A stretch of DNA of 64,000 nucleotides from Aralia elata (GCA_034770075.1 CM068380.1:23180638-23244637), one strand, 5' to 3'. Counted from the first letter of the stretch, positions 22,181-34,309 are shown. The notes: generated by a model from the letters alone, not told the origin. Numbers and translations are program-made.

Positions 22181-22440
22181 CACTGCCCATCTTTGGATTC
22201 TCTTTCCCCGGTCAGGTCTGCATTTTCGGGAGAGGAGTTGTCTCGAAGGAACTCCTTAATGTTTTGATACCAAGCCCATTCAGGGAGGGCGTCCCTATGG
22301 GAGATCTCTCCGATCTGATCCTCATAGACCGGACAAGTCTGTGCCGCAACTCCCAGGGCTAATCTCAGTCCTAGGATGCATCCCTCGCATTCGGCCGTAT
22401 TGTCGGAGTGGCAGAACTGTAATTTCATGGCTACCGGCTT
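22181..22440 (-). pseudogene. pol: Tat/Ogre second (archaeal-type) RNase H, remnant
   Basis: The minus strand shows VAMKLQFCHSDNTAECEGCI followed by LGLRLALGV. This corresponds to the N-N-(M/T)-A-E-Y-E-A-C motif of the extra RNase H carried by the Tat lineage, here with Tyr changed to Cys. It lies upstream of the integrase remnant in the expected order. Short and broken. Confidence 0.65.
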
Positions 22441-23315
22441 TTGCCATTTGGATGGATGGAGTATGGACTTTATGGCCTCTCAGTTGGGTACTAGGGGCAA
22501 TCTCACCAAACAAACAAGGGCCGTAGTTTAGTACTGTGCCGGCTACAAATTGGCAGATGCATGTCAACACTGATGCCTGATTTTTATTCTTTTTATTCTT
22601 TTTCCTCTGTGATCGTTATGCCACGCTTTCACGGTTCTCTTAATCTTATCCTGCAAAACAAGGTCAGTGTTTGATGACAGGATAGTATTTAGAAGTTTTT
22701 AGAAAACCTTGGTACGTGGCACGGATTGCCTTCCTGCAAAACCATGTCAGTATTCTCTTCATATGTGCAGGTGATGTAATCACATGATACCGGACATATT
22801 TATTATGATGATGAGGGTATGACAGTTGTATGCCATTTACATGACATTTATTTATTTGACTGAACGATAAAAGGGCATGAAGAAGCTTCCCTTCCGTTAG
22901 GTTTATCAGAGGCTGACCTACCCTAGGGTTACTCTCGCGGGCTTTTCGGCATGAAGGTCCCCAAATCTTCGCAATCTACTCGTCTGAATCCTTTCGATTG
23001 GAGCGGATATGGGTGGTGCGTTTCCTGAGCCATCTCCGGGGAGCAGCCCCTTCGAGTCCAGTAATAAGCAACCGACAGGTTCGCCTCAGGAGGAGGTACT
23101 CTCTCAACATACATTCACATTCATCGTCCTCACCGTATGCAAATGATTTTACTTTAAATTAAAGCAATCCCATTCAATCATTCATTTATTGGACAAAACA
23201 CACATTCACACAACAAAAGTAAAAAATGATCAAAATATCGCATGCACACACATTTTTATGAATTTTAAAGGATAGGATAGCATCAAGATTTAAACGCGGC
23301 TTAAGCCCTCTAATC
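22441..23315. other. Tat/Ogre leader region; gag to reverse transcriptase missing
   Basis: Between the primer-binding site and the RNase H remnant there are under 900 bp, where an autonomous element would have several kilobases of gag, protease and reverse transcriptase. Nothing coding was recognised. Confidence 0.6.
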
Positions 23316-23333
23316 TCCCCAGCAGAGTCGCCA
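23316..23333 (-). promoter_or_regulatory. primer-binding site of the Tat/Ogre element
   Basis: Minus strand TGGCGACTCTGCTGGGGA starts two bases after the 5' LTR end. It begins with TGG, as needed to pair with a tRNA 3' CCA. This string is common in Tat/Ogre elements; the exact tRNA was not verified. Confidence 0.8.
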
Positions 23334-23335
23334 GC

Positions 23336-25429
23336 TGTCGACGCCGGGTTTTTCGCCTTTGAATGCGATATTTGTCCTTTTCCGATTTTAGCCTTTTGAT
23401 TAGATGATTTTTTGGAAAAGGTCGGCTTGAATGTCGACGGGGTTTTGAAGTATCGTTTTTTATGATGAGCCAATTAACCAGAGTCGCCAGTTGGTATATT
23501 TGAAATGGATGTACCAACTCATCCGAATTTTTGTTTTTTATAAATCGCTGGCTCATATGTGACTCCGAATTAATTGGTCTGCGAATCGAGATTCATAGAG
23601 TTCGGGGGCTTGCTTAAGTGAGGGGAAGGTGTTAGGCACCCCTCGACTTCCGTGAAACACGGTTACCGCAATCTTGATGCTTTCCTATCCTTTAATTCAT
23701 GAAACGTGTGCGTGTGTGCGCGTGTGTGTGTGTGCGCCTACGTGAATGTTGTGGTGAGTTTGTATGAAAGAATCATTTGGATTTTTTTAGGGAAAATCGT
23801 GCTTTGATTTGAGAATGCTTCGGAATGTCCTTCGATTTATACGAGAAAGCTTGATTCTTTATAAGAAAGGTTTGATTTTAATTTGTCAAAACTATGAGAT
23901 TTTCATTAGGTGTCGTTTTGGTGAAACAAGAGTTTTAAACCTTCGTTAAAATAGGAATCGAGATCTATACGTTGCTTTCGTAACTCAAACGATGGGCAAC
24001 TTCTAGAATCTCTTTAAACCTATGCACAACGGTTTAATAAAACGTCAATTATTTGACAAAATCATTCCTTATGATATTTGAAAACGATTTTCTTTAGCTT
24101 TCTCGTTTGAAATAGAAATCGACATTCATTAGCACTCCCAATTTTAAACCTCGTGATTCTAATAACCTAGTTTGATTGATTTTATGAAAATCTTCGTCGT
24201 TTAGTTTTGAAATCAATTTGTGTCATAAATCAAATCAAGCATTAAAATGCGTTGGGGTTATTCATGGGCATGTAAGCCGTCAAAATACCCCAAACGCCCA
24301 CAAGCATAGATTCCACTATTTCGGGGCCTTAAACCCGATTTTTGACTTGGTATCGTTTTAAGGCCCGACGATTACATATTTACAATGAAAGATACATCGA
24401 ATTTATTACATATGTCAATAGATGTCCATCATCGGATTTGGACCACGGGGTCGCGCTCCTAGGTTCACATTCAAAATCGCTACACACCCACGAGATCCTA
24501 AAAATAGCAATCTAAACAATCTATACACAATACATCATTACAACGAGCTAAAAATTCACCAAATGGATATCATCGGGCCATTAGGAGGAATTTCGTTCCA
24601 TTTGGGAACCCTCACTAATAGCCTTCAATCCATGGATTCACAACAATATACAAGAACAACTACGTTTAATATAATTCGAATGACAAAAAGCTTAACAAAA
24701 AATGGTAAAACAACATGCTATAACAAAGGGTTTTTTTCACCTTGCAAATGATCCTCACAATATGTATGAATTTGTGTATTGAGTAGAGTAGAAAATATGA
24801 GATGTAATCTCACAACATTGGTACAATTCCTCACTCTTTTCACTCTTTTTCTTTCCTAATTGCTCTTGTTTTTGCTGCTGTTTTTCCCATTTCCGAGCTG
24901 TTGGTTGCTGTTTTTCCTTCTTCTTCCCTCTCTTTTTCCTGTATGCGAACTGGCCTAATAAAGCACTGCCAAGGGCAGCCGCAGATCTATCTGCGGCTGG
25001 CCGCAGATATATCTGCGGCTGGCCCTTGGTTCTCCCCCCAGCCGCGCTCGAGTCCCGTGCGCTTCGAGTCCCGTGCTGCCTCGAGTTCCGTCCTTGGCCG
25101 CGAATTGATCTGCGGCTAACTGTGCTGATTTTCTCGTTTTCCGTGCCTCGTCTCGATTTTCGTGTCGTACCGTTGGTTTCCGCTGACGGGTTTGCGCTCG
25201 GCAGTCCGGAACCCGTCGGGAAACGTGCCACGTCATCCGGGCAAGCACAGTGATCAATAACTGACTCTCGACATTCGCTTGTTGTCGTGTCGGCTTCAAT
25301 ATCATCCCGTCGTGGTGGTTTTGAGGGTTCGTCTTTATGTCCACCCTTTATTCTCGTGTGCCGGGTCAATTGACGATTTTGCCCTCCTGTCAGGGTTAGT
25401 ATAGGAAATGCAAAAATCGGGTGTCTACA
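23336..25429 (-). repeat. 5' LTR of the Tat/Ogre element
   Basis: 2094 bp, identical in length to the other LTR. Because it joins the Copia integrase at 25430, a long minus-strand frame (24755-25597) runs from Copia integrase text straight into LTR sequence, an accidental fusion. Confidence 0.95.
24968..25030. repeat. nested GC-rich palindromes in the Tat/Ogre 5' LTR
   Basis: Second copy of the block at 17106-17168. Both inner palindromes are unchanged; the outer flank has one C-to-T change (CCTTGGT). Confidence 0.9.
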
Positions 25430-25434
25430 GTGAC

Positions 25435-26060
25435 GATGTTGTCTTTCAGAATATCCATTATGTTCAGGTGTATGTGGTGGAGTGGTTAAGTGAGTGTTGC
25501 CATTTGTAGCTAAAGTTGAATCAAGAGCTTGATATTCGCCACTATTATCAGAGTATAGGGTTTTAATTTTGTGATTTAAATAATTTTTTACAAGCAATTT
25601 GAATCGTATGAAGACTTCATAGACATGAGATTTACATTTAAGCGGATAATACCAGACATATTTGGTGAAGTGATCAACAAAAATGACGTAGTATTTGAAG
25701 TTATCATATGAATGTATATGAGATGACCAAACATCAGAAAAAATTATTTCAAGAGGTTTTGTATAGACAAGAGAAGAAATAGAAAATGGAAGCTTATGAC
25801 TTTTATTATAACTATAAGCATTACAATAGTTATTTGTTATGGAGACAGAAACTGGTAATTGAAATTTGGAGACTACATGTTTGTAAATTGGAGAGGCAAG
25901 ATGACCAGGGCGATTGCGCCACTTGGCAGTTATTGTCTTGACACTGGAAAAAAGAACAAGAGGGGATTTGTTTGTTGAAGAGATTGGCCACTAATACAAG
26001 CCATCTTTAGTTGGTCCCTTCAAAAATGTTGCTCCCGTGCTTAGGTCCTTCACCAGAAAA
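25435..26060 (-). pseudogene. pol: Copia (Ale-type) integrase core and pre-integrase domain
   Basis: The minus strand shows the pre-integrase text GATFLKGPTKDGLYQWP, then KPLEIIFSDVWSSHIHS and YYVIFVDHFTKYVWYYPL (first catalytic Asp in DVW). The second Asp is in TLYSDNSGEYQ and the Glu region in PPHTPEHNGYSERQHRH. Integrase would join element DNA to the chromosome. The core is fairly well kept, but one codon after ERQHR the frame meets the inserted Tat/Ogre LTR; the rest continues at 15473. Confidence 0.88.
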
Positions 26061-26389
26061 CCAGAAGGTAAAAATTCAATTGAAACATTATTAGTGAGGC
26101 ATATTTAAAAATGAAAATGAGATTATTTTTCATGGTGGGAACACACAAGACATTATGTAATTAAAAATTATGTATGGAGGAAGAAAGTGAGGTAGAACCA
26201 GTGTGGGTAGTAATTTGAAGACCCATGCCATCGCCAATCATGACATCATCATGGGCATTATACGGTGCATGAAGAGAGAGATTATTCAGGTCGGTGGTGA
26301 CATGATAAGATGCATCACTATCAAGGAGCCAGAATGAAGTGTTGGATGTGCCAGTTGTTGTATAGTTGACTCGTTGTTGCTAGGGAGAT
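26061..26389 (-). pseudogene. pol: Copia (Ale-type) protease region
   Basis: The minus strand reads NTSFWLLDSDASYHVTTDLN and then HAPYNAHDDVMIGDG. This is the aspartic-protease start in Copia polyproteins, normally LDSGA-(S/T)-x-H. Here the active-site Gly is Asp (DSD), which should inactivate it. The left side joins the integrase, and the right side is cut by the solo LTR (TSD GAGAT at 26385-26389 and 52186-52190). Confidence 0.8.
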
Positions 26390-27103
26390 TGTGACGCCCC
26401 CAAACCCAAATTCAGGTATCTCTACCTCGAACTTGGTGCTTCACTTTACTATTCGTATCATAACTAAATAACATCTCACAGCGGAATAATAAAGGTTTTC
26501 ATAAATAATTGGTAGCATGATCCCAGGTTTTCTCAACCTCAACTATTACAAAACATACTTATGGTAATGCAAATAGCTAGAATAGGTCTTAGTATAATCA
26601 GTGCACAATCTTCTTAGAAATTAACAAGCTAAAATTAATCTGAAGCCTTGCCCTTCCCTTTGTCCTTCCCGGAACCACTGCCTTGCTTAGCCATAACTGA
26701 AATGTTTATGGGAAGCAAGGGTGAGCAACGAGTTTGCTCAACAAGTATAACGCCAATGATAGTTAATATACTCAAGGTTCAATGATAGCAGAGTCAAATT
26801 GATTGATGGACAAATTATGAATCACTACAGAATAAAATGAATATCATAATTTTAACTCATAATACTTTTTTTACTGAGTGGTCATAAAGGACCATGAACA
26901 CATAGAAGGATATGCAGTTGTTCTGCCGCAAGACCTCCAAAATAGGCACATGATGTGATTAGCCCCGTAGCACCCACATTATGCATAACATTCAAACATA
27001 GCGCGCGAGTCGGTTCCTCGACATAATTAAAATACCCCTTACAATAAGGGTTGTTCATCTTAGCACAATATAGAGATCCGCACCAAACAATTGGTTTAGA
27101 TAG
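26390..27103 (-). mobile_element. Tekay-like solo LTR, left fragment
   Basis: Starts TGTGACGCCCCCAAACC, matching in style the Tekay LTR at 30503 (TGTGACACCCCTAAATCC). Together with 49549-52185 it forms one LTR of about 3.35 kb ending CGGATATTACA and flanked by the 5-bp duplication GAGAT. No coding sequence is present, so it is a solo LTR left by LTR-LTR recombination, later split by the Athila insertion. Confidence 0.8.
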
Positions 27104-28723
27104 TGTTGGGATATTTGTATGTATAACAAATACAACTCATACACGCAAGTGCACGTTATCCACAAGTAATATAAAGTAAGTAAAGTATCGATCCCACGAG
27201 GAATTAAATTGCATTTATGACTACAAACACCGATTTTATAATTAATTTGGTCTCTTTAAACAATCGATTTTAGTGATGAGATTATCTAACGATTACCAAT
27301 GAAACAAATAGAACAAATTATGGTTGTACAAATATAGATTTTATGAACTTGGGATTATAATTTCACTTAATGCAAACTTAGATTTCCATGCTTCCTATTG
27401 TTGCTAATTGACTACTATGACATGTTGGTCGAGAACACGTATATAGAATATGACCATCTCTCGATGCACCATATTCATATCACATTAAATCCACAATTGA
27501 TAGAATGAACGTGAACACCCTAGATGACTAACGCACTATATCTCTATGTGAATTACAATCAAAAGGGTTTAAGAGCAAGTTCTCAATTGGCCACATATGG
27601 TGCTTCAGTATATCTCTATCCTAAGCACGAAACATAACATCACGAGGAATGTAATAATTATGAACATATGCTAGCATAATTAGATCTCAATTTATATTTC
27701 CTTTCTCAATTCCATATAAATTATCACTGTAATTGGTGATCAAGCAATTAAACATTAAGTATAGATTATGCTAGACATTAATTTCATAACCAATTAGCAA
27801 TTATAAGGAAGCATATTAATTTTCAGTTAAGCAAAAGATCCATTATAATCCCAAGAATTAAACTTAGTTCATAATAATAATAATAGAATTCATCATACAC
27901 AATTGGTTCATCATCATAATTACAGAATAGGAAAAATTAATCAATAACATGAAATATTAATGCTCCCTGTTTCCGTTCTGCAACTTCTGGTGAATTTTTA
28001 AGTTGTGTTGATTCTTGATTTATTGCTCCCAAGCTTCAATTTAACATCCATATAGCTTCATTCTTCAGTTCCCAAGTGAATTCGAATCTCAGCTGGAGTG
28101 TTTTTATTTTTGAGCTAATAATGCAGTAAAACTAACTAATTTTCGTGAAGGAGCCACCCCCAAAATTGAATTCCCAATTGAATATATTACATGCATAATT
28201 TGTCTTTATTTGGCTTATTCTGATTCCCACTAATAAAGTTTTGCTCCACTAGAACCTCAAAATCTGGCATTGCATGATTTTATGGAAGTGCTGCTTCGCT
28301 GGCTGGAACGTGTCTGCATGGCTCGCTGGCTGGCGACAGGCGCAGCTGCGCCGACGCCCTTTGTAAAAGAGGCGCAGCTGCGCCGGGGGCAGGGAAGGAA
28401 CAGGAGGGGCGCAGCTACGCCGGCCTCAAGGCCAAGCAGGGCGCAGCTGCGCCGGTTGCCAGTCTGCTGCTGTACTGCTGTAGCTTAATTTCTCGATTCT
28501 CGTGTCCTATACAAGCAACAAATAATCAAATAGCTCCCAAACAACGAATGCAATAAAACCCGTGTCAAATATACCAAAAACCGTGCAAAAGCCATATAAT
28601 GAGAATAGTAAATCAAAACCAAAAGAGAAGGAAAAATGCATGAAAACGTACTAAGTAGTTATTAGATAAGCAACAAATGAAACCAAATAGTATCCAATAA
28701 GTAGGTATGAAACCTCCTTATCA
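27104..28723 (-). repeat. 3' LTR of the Athila element
   Basis: 1620 bp. The right 825 bp matches 48718-49543; the left 795 bp has no partner because the other LTR is truncated. Contains the palindrome cluster 28339-28453. The plus-strand left end ATCGATCCCACGAGGAATTA is the same family signature seen again at the right window edge. Confidence 0.9.
28339..28453. repeat. palindrome cluster, Athila 3' LTR
   Basis: GGCGCAGCTGCGCC at 28339, 28371 and 28440, and one copy with a single change (GGCGCAGCTACGCC) at 28408. Start-to-start spacing is 32, 37 and 32 bp. Each is a perfect or near-perfect 14-bp palindrome in an AT-rich setting. Confidence 0.95.
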
Positions 28724-28739
28724 AATACCCCCAAACTTG
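28724..28739 (-). promoter_or_regulatory. polypurine tract of the Athila element
   Basis: Minus strand CAAGTTTGGGGGTATT directly before the LTR start TGATAAGG. Near-identical TAAGTTTGGGGG tracts are also found at 29374-29385, 29800-29811 and 43043-43054 within the element. Confidence 0.75.
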
Positions 28740-29858
28740 AATTGTTGCTTGTCCTCAAGTAATTATAATGATATAAATGCAAACATGAATGCAATGCAAT
28801 GATCTAAGAATGCACCATGACCCTCATCAATTAGTAAACAATCTGAATGAGTTTTTACCTCAGAAGAATCTAGCGTCTCATCAAAACTTGGTCCGCGTAC
28901 CATGATGGTCATGCAACTCAAATTCTGTGGTGAACAATAAAGTGTGTGTGTGCAGTATTCATTAAACTTATAGCAATCCAAATGATTCTCATAATATGTT
29001 TCTTAGGGGAAATTTGTATACAAACTCGCAACACATAAATGGGGTAGATATAGATAAGACAACGCTATGTCTAGATTGAGGGTCGACTTAGAGGTTATTC
29101 GGACTGTGATACTTGGTTGTGCAATGCCTAGTTCCCTTAGGCTTTTCAATGATACCCATGTAGCGAGCTTTCGACCAACGACTCCCAAACCAATTGGTCA
29201 TAGGGCGCTAGGTGTAGAGACATCCCCTAGGGCGTACTTACTCGAATATCAAAGGCCACAAAACTAGGCTAACCAAGCAATTATTCAATGTTTTCTCTTT
29301 ATATATATATATATATATATCAATGAATGCGTTTTACGCTCCATTTCGTTGCACAAATGCTCTATTAAGTTTTCCCCCAAACTTAGACATATGTGGTCTC
29401 AGCAAATATTACCCACAATTGCCTCATTCATTAATAACACCACAAATTTTCCCCAGAACTCAATTATGCGAATCTTTAGGCTACTTAGTGAGAAAACTAC
29501 TAAAAACGTGCTAACCGGTTCTATCATAGTCAACACAAGACAAGAGTTGCAATATATCATGGCATTAGACCCAGGTCTTAGCAATTAGCAAATATCAAAA
29601 TTTTCATCACAGGCACGTGAGGATGTTTACTAAACAAGATAAAAGGATCATGCAACTAAACTACATGATGTGATATGATATCCATGAGAAATTTACCATT
29701 TTTTTTTGAAAGAAATTAAAGCAAACAAGCAAACAAATAATTAAACTCATAAAAATAGATAATTGAAAGCATCACAAAAGAAACTAGGCAAGCCTAATAC
29801 CCCCAAACTTAAAATATGCAATGTCCTCATTGGAGATAAAAGGGTAAAGAGTACTCCC
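28740..29858 (-). other. Athila 3' untranslated region
   Basis: Non-coding DNA between the third ORF and the 3' LTR. It holds one copy of the conserved module also found three times in the Tat element (29127-29262: CTTAGGCTT, CGACTCCCAAACCA, AGGTGTAGAGACATCCCC, TTACTCGAATA), a (TA)10 microsatellite at 29301-29320, and two extra polypurine-like tracts (29374, 29800). Confidence 0.7.
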
Positions 29859-30497
29859 CTAAGAAGCGTCCTCGACGCCGCTGGGCGGCGTGTCGGGCGG
29901 AGGATAAGGGATGCCGGAACCGAATGTGGGAAACTCGACATGGACCCCCTGCTGACTGAATGCCTCTGATAATGCACCTGCAAATGAGACACTGTAATCT
30001 CTAAAGCTCGTGTGCAACGCGTCCATGCGGCGCTGCAGGCGGCGCATCTCGCGCTCATGTCCACCGACTCCCCTCGGCTGCACTGGCGGGGCAGGCACAT
30101 CCTCCTCACTGGTTTCCTCCTCCTCATCAGCCATGATAAAACCCAACCCACTAGGCCGGGACTCTCCACCGTGCCATACATTGTACTTTCTGATTGTGGC
30201 GCTATCAATGTCCCGCATGGGCAACTAGAGGGTCTCCTCGCCCCATTCCACGTTCGTCGCCAGACATAGGCGTGTGATAATCGAGGCGTGTGGAATGGCA
30301 CCGGAAGTGATAGCACGCATGAAACGAAGCATGGACTGGTGAATGATATATCCCAAGTCAATGCTCCCCCCATGCAGAATGCGGTATAAGAGAACCGCCC
30401 GGTCCCGTGTCACGTCCTGGTGATGGGTGGTCGGCAAGATGCTCGCGCAAATGAAGGCGCACCACGCCTTGGCATATCTGTTCAGCGCTGTCTGAGG
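29859..30497 (-). pseudogene. Athila third ORF (plant transposon-protein domain), C-terminal part
   Basis: The minus strand reads TALNRYAKAWCAFICASILP, then THHQDVTRDRAVLLYRILHG, WGEETL with a stop, then DSATIRKYNVWH and an acidic tail EEEETSEEDVPAPP. This continues the frame of 42069-42518, from which the nested Tekay element (TSD GAAGT) separates it. The ORF after integrase is typical of Athila elements; its product is of unknown role and is sometimes called env-like, but no signal peptide or membrane segment is visible here. Confidence 0.75.
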
Positions 30498-33210
30498 GAA
30501 GTTGTGACACCCCTAAATCCGGGTTTCCTAACCTCGAATTCGGTGTTCACGATACTAAACAACAAACATACTTTCTATCTGATGCGGAATAATAAACATA
30601 CATTGTTTATCGAAATAGTAATAAAGTCTTACAATCATGGTCCCAAGGTTCTTTAACCTTAACTTAGAAACATACCCTTAATACAATAAGAGTTCACATA
30701 ACCAAGTAACATTTTCAGATAACTAATACATAAGCCCTATCAGGCAGCTATTCTTGCACCTTCCCTTTTTCCTTTGTCCCCTTTTGACGTTTCTGCCTTA
30801 GCTGAAATAAAGATCATGATATAGCAAGGGTAAGAAACTAGTTTGCTTAGCAAGTTTATACACAAGGGAGATATATCATGATTAGAAGGAAGTTTCGCTT
30901 TCAATGTTCAACAACAGTATAAGAGTGTGAAGAAACATGAATTAATAATCAACAGTTGAATATTCGAATACTTGAATGACAGTTACTGAGTGGTTGAAAA
31001 TAACCATAGACATTTGCCAAGGTTCTCAGCATTTAAACTGGACCTCTTAATATGTTTTGGTAATCAAGGGGATCAGCCTTTCATACCCCGTGATTTATGC
31101 ATAAACACTTAATAAACCAGCATTGATATCATGCCTTAATCAAATTTATCATTTTCTCAGCCAAGAGTTCTTACTATAGCAAATTAATAAGAACAGCTTT
31201 TAAAATACATTTGATTTCACAAATTTAGACATGCTTGATCTAGCTGATACAAATAGCATAGATCTATCTCATAAACAGTTCATACTTGAAAGAACTTTAA
31301 TCTAATTCACAATTCAATAACAATAGAATATAAATTCAATTGCACAATGTGCGAATCTCAATAACCAGTATATATGTGAATAATCAACAATAATTATTCA
31401 CTAACATGCTTCAAAAATCATAACTCGAGTTTGAGTTAGGGAACTTGTCTGTCTGCTCAGCTACAAATAATTCTAGCTTTAACTAATTGGCCTTGAAGAA
31501 CCTAACATTGATAACATCGATCTACCAATTAGTACTGCGTAGTTGTATATCGATACGCTTACTTATGCTATTTATTTAACAATTAAGCAAATCACATAGC
31601 ACACATAAGTTAATAAACTATCGTAAATCCTATAAGACACTTAATATTATCAATCCTGATAATATTTAATTCACCTCTTGGTATTATTAGTCCACTAATA
31701 ACACTTTTATTCGTTTACTAATGTTATTAACATCTTAATAATATTTTAATCATCCAATAATAATTTAATCTAATATTATTAATCTCTTAATAATATTTTA
31801 ATTCTCATATCATTAATAATATTTTAATATAATATTATTAGCCATTTTAATAATATCTTAATCATTTATTAATGCTTAAAACAAATATTATTACCCATTC
31901 AATAATATTTCCATAAAGTTTTAATCTTAATATTTCTTTGTTTACTTAAAAATATCGAATTCTTATATTACAAATATCATAGTAATATTTTAATAAGTTA
32001 TTAGGCGAATAAACAATTTATTCTAATTGTTTTACCCTTTATTAAACAACTCCTTTACTATTCATAAAAGGTCATAAATATTATTTCTCATTAAATATTA
32101 CCAAAATACCCCTCAATAGTCATAATATATAATATTAGGAGTATCCAAGCTTAAAAATCACATTTTTCTTATTTATGACATCATTTAACCATTTATTTTC
32201 TTTTAACCATAACTATAACATTATTATGAAAAATAGCAAATAGATTCTAAAAATTATTATCCTCTGGATCTGGATAGTATATGATCTAACAATGATCCAC
32301 AAATGTTCCTGGAATTTTAGAAAGTGATTTACTATTTTTAAAGTACTCAAAACCTCCGAATCTTGTTACATTTTTCATAAATCAAGTTTTGCTCAGAAAA
32401 TTCTGAAATTTTCAGGGTACACTCTCATAACATGCATAAAAATACTGTAAACATTTCATATGTTTTCAAGGTACAAACAGTGAGAAATCTGGGTATGAAT
32501 ATTTAGGAGTCCTTCACGGTAAAAGCCATTACACAAAACGTACACATCGAAACGTGTTCATTGTTTTTGCTACTTGTAGATACTTCTTAAGGTACCTCTA
32601 TGATTTTTTCCAGATTTTTAAAAGATACATAACTGGCCGAAACAACCTTTGAAAAAACGAGGACAACAAGCTTTTAGGGTTTTAAAGCTTTAAGTTTTAT
32701 AGCTAGACTGTTTTGGGAAAATAGCCCTCAAGGCTTCAAAAATTATTAGATTTGTGTTCCACCACTTGGGTTTACTAGCTAACTCATGTACCTAGCACCC
32801 CCTTTCAACGGATCACAAATCCAAGTTGTAGATCTCAAGTTATGGGTGATCCAAGTGAAGAAAAGCTAGGGTTTTTACCCTTTAAGAACATAAGTTTCTT
32901 TTCTTCCTTTGAATCTCCATTCTAACACTCAAGAGCATTAGATCTATACATAAAGCGTGAAGATCTAATGATTCTTGAGTCTTAGAATAAAATCTCTCAA
33001 AAACTATGAAAATAAAATAAAGTAAGAAAGAATGAAATGGTTTAGGGTTTCACCTTGATTTTGTAGCTATTCTCCTTGATCTACCAAAGTATGTGATGAA
33101 CTTGAGATGCATGAACTATGCTAATCTCACTCTCTTTTTCTTTCTAAGCTCTTACTCTATACTTGGTGAATAATAGATGAACCAACCCCTACTAGCATTG
33201 GTGAGGGGTC

Positions 33211-33220
33211 CTATTTATAG
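33211..33220 (-). promoter_or_regulatory. TATA box in the Tekay 3' LTR
   Basis: Minus strand CTATAAATAG followed by GACCCCTCACC. The same box is at 41442-41451 in the other LTR and at 51483-51492 in the related solo LTR, at a similar distance from the LTR start. Confidence 0.6.
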
Positions 33221-33384
33221 AAAAGTAGAGACCATGGGCAAAATAGTCATTAATCATGACTAGGCAAGGACAATTTGATCAATTCATCAATAATAGGAAG
33301 CTTCCTACCAACTTTCTCAAGGGTATTTTAATCATTACCCAACTTCTTTTAAGGTTAAAATAGTCTTTTTGCAAAATCTTAATT

Positions 33385-33640
33385 ATCCATTAGTTATTAA
33401 CCATTCTTCATTGATTATTAGACATTGGTTATTATCTTGTCATAATTACATTGTTTAAACACAATGGTTATTTATCCCCGCCATAATTACATTGGTTATT
33501 AACCACTTGGATATACAATGGTTATTGCTCCTTCATAATTACCTTGGTTATTAACCACTCTTAGCCATTTTAGCCATTACACACCAATTCCTACACTTGA
33601 CTCACATATGGTTATTTCTTAACCATAGTTATATCATACC
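33385..33640 (+). repeat. degenerate tandem units in the Tekay LTR
   Basis: About five copies of a 35-45 bp unit around CATAATTACATTGGTTATTA, each containing the small inverted repeat TTGGTTATTAACCA or a variant. Present also near 41610-41860 in the other LTR. Confidence 0.6.
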
Positions 33641-33776
33641 TGCCAACACAAGTATAGACACATTTTATACATCTCCCACCAATTAACCCAAGTTCGTTTA
33701 AATAGAACACAACGTTAACTCATTAAATTAAATTAGATTTAATTAATAAGGACGTTCAAAATTCACGGGCATTACA

Positions 33777-33786
33777 TCCCCCCCCC
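33777..33786 (-). promoter_or_regulatory. polypurine tract of the Tekay element
   Basis: Minus strand AAGGGGGGGGGGA directly precedes the 3' LTR start TGTAATGCCC. Confidence 0.8.
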
Positions 33787-33837
33787 TTATAAAAATTCCG
33801 TCCTCGGAATTGCAAAAATAGGGTTACTCAAATAAAA

Positions 33838-34309
33838 ACGGATAATTCGCTTTCATCTTCTCTTCGAGTTCCCACGTAGCTTCTTCGACTACGTGATTCC
33901 TCTAGAGAACCTTGACGGAATGGATGGTCTTGTTTCTCAGCTTCTGTTCCTTCCTATCGAGAATCTGGACAGGAACTTCCTCGTACGTTAAGTCCTTCTC
34001 GACTTGGATAGATTTATAGGAGATAACGTGCTTATAGCCTGGTTTATATGGCCGCAACACTGACACATGAAACACGTTGTGAATGTGCTCAAGTTCAGGA
34101 GGTAACGCTACCTCGTACGCCACCTCGCCGATTCGCCTCAAAATCTCGAATGGTTCTATGAACCTAGGGCTCAATTTGCCCTTCTTCCCAAACCGGATCT
34201 TTCCTTTCCAAGGAGATACCTTCAAAAATACAAAGCTACCAACTTCAAAGTCTCGCTTCTGACGATGTAAGTCGGCATATTTCTTCTGGTGATCTTGAGC
34301 TGCTACCAT
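33838..34309 (-). pseudogene. pol: Tekay integrase C terminus with chromodomain
   Basis: The minus strand reads RFIEPFEILRRIGEVAYEVA, then HIHNVFHVSVLRPYKPGYKH, VPVQILDRKEQKLRNKTIHS and VKVL, a TAG stop, and beyond it RNHVVEEATWELEEKM. The block after VLDRK is a chromodomain of the kind that guides chromovirus integration to modified histones. The stop falls inside it (near 33901). The join to the integrase core at about 34315 needs a frameshift. Confidence 0.85.

Larger units (their letters stand above)
15474..25429 (-). mobile_element. Tat/Ogre-type Gypsy retrotransposon, degraded, inserted in the Copia integrase
   Basis: It has two 2094-bp LTRs starting TGTCGACGCCGGG and ending GGTGTCTACA on the plus strand, a 5-bp TSD GTGAC on both sides, a primer-binding site next to the right LTR and a polypurine tract next to the left one, so it is transcribed on the minus strand. 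Only 5.77 kb of internal DNA remains: leader, archaeal-type RNase H and integrase remnants, a repeated 3' module and a minisatellite. Gag, protease and reverse transcriptase are gone. The LTRs differ at about 15 positions by eye (about 0.7%), so it is young and was probably mobilised by a helper. Confidence 0.88.
30503..33776 (-). repeat. 3' LTR of the Tekay element
   Basis: 3274 bp, TGTGACACCCC to GGGCATTACA. It contains AATATTA/TAATATT-rich DNA (31640-32000), a block of repeated TTGGTTATTAACCA-like units (33385-33640) and a minus-strand TATA box at 33211-33220. Confidence 0.95.

Noticed and set aside
22126..22526. Plus-strand frames over the Tat RNase H remnant
   Set aside because: They are opposite-strand shadows; the minus strand carries the RNase H and integrase motifs.
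28339..28453. Palindromic repeats with 18-23-bp spacers as a CRISPR-like array
   Set aside because: Only four units, repeats of 14 bp, inside an LTR of a plant retrotransposon and duplicated with it in the other LTR. No cas genes.
29747..30373. A 208-codon minus-strand frame as a gene
   Set aside because: It overlaps the Athila third ORF in another frame, and the recognisable Athila text is in the competing frames.
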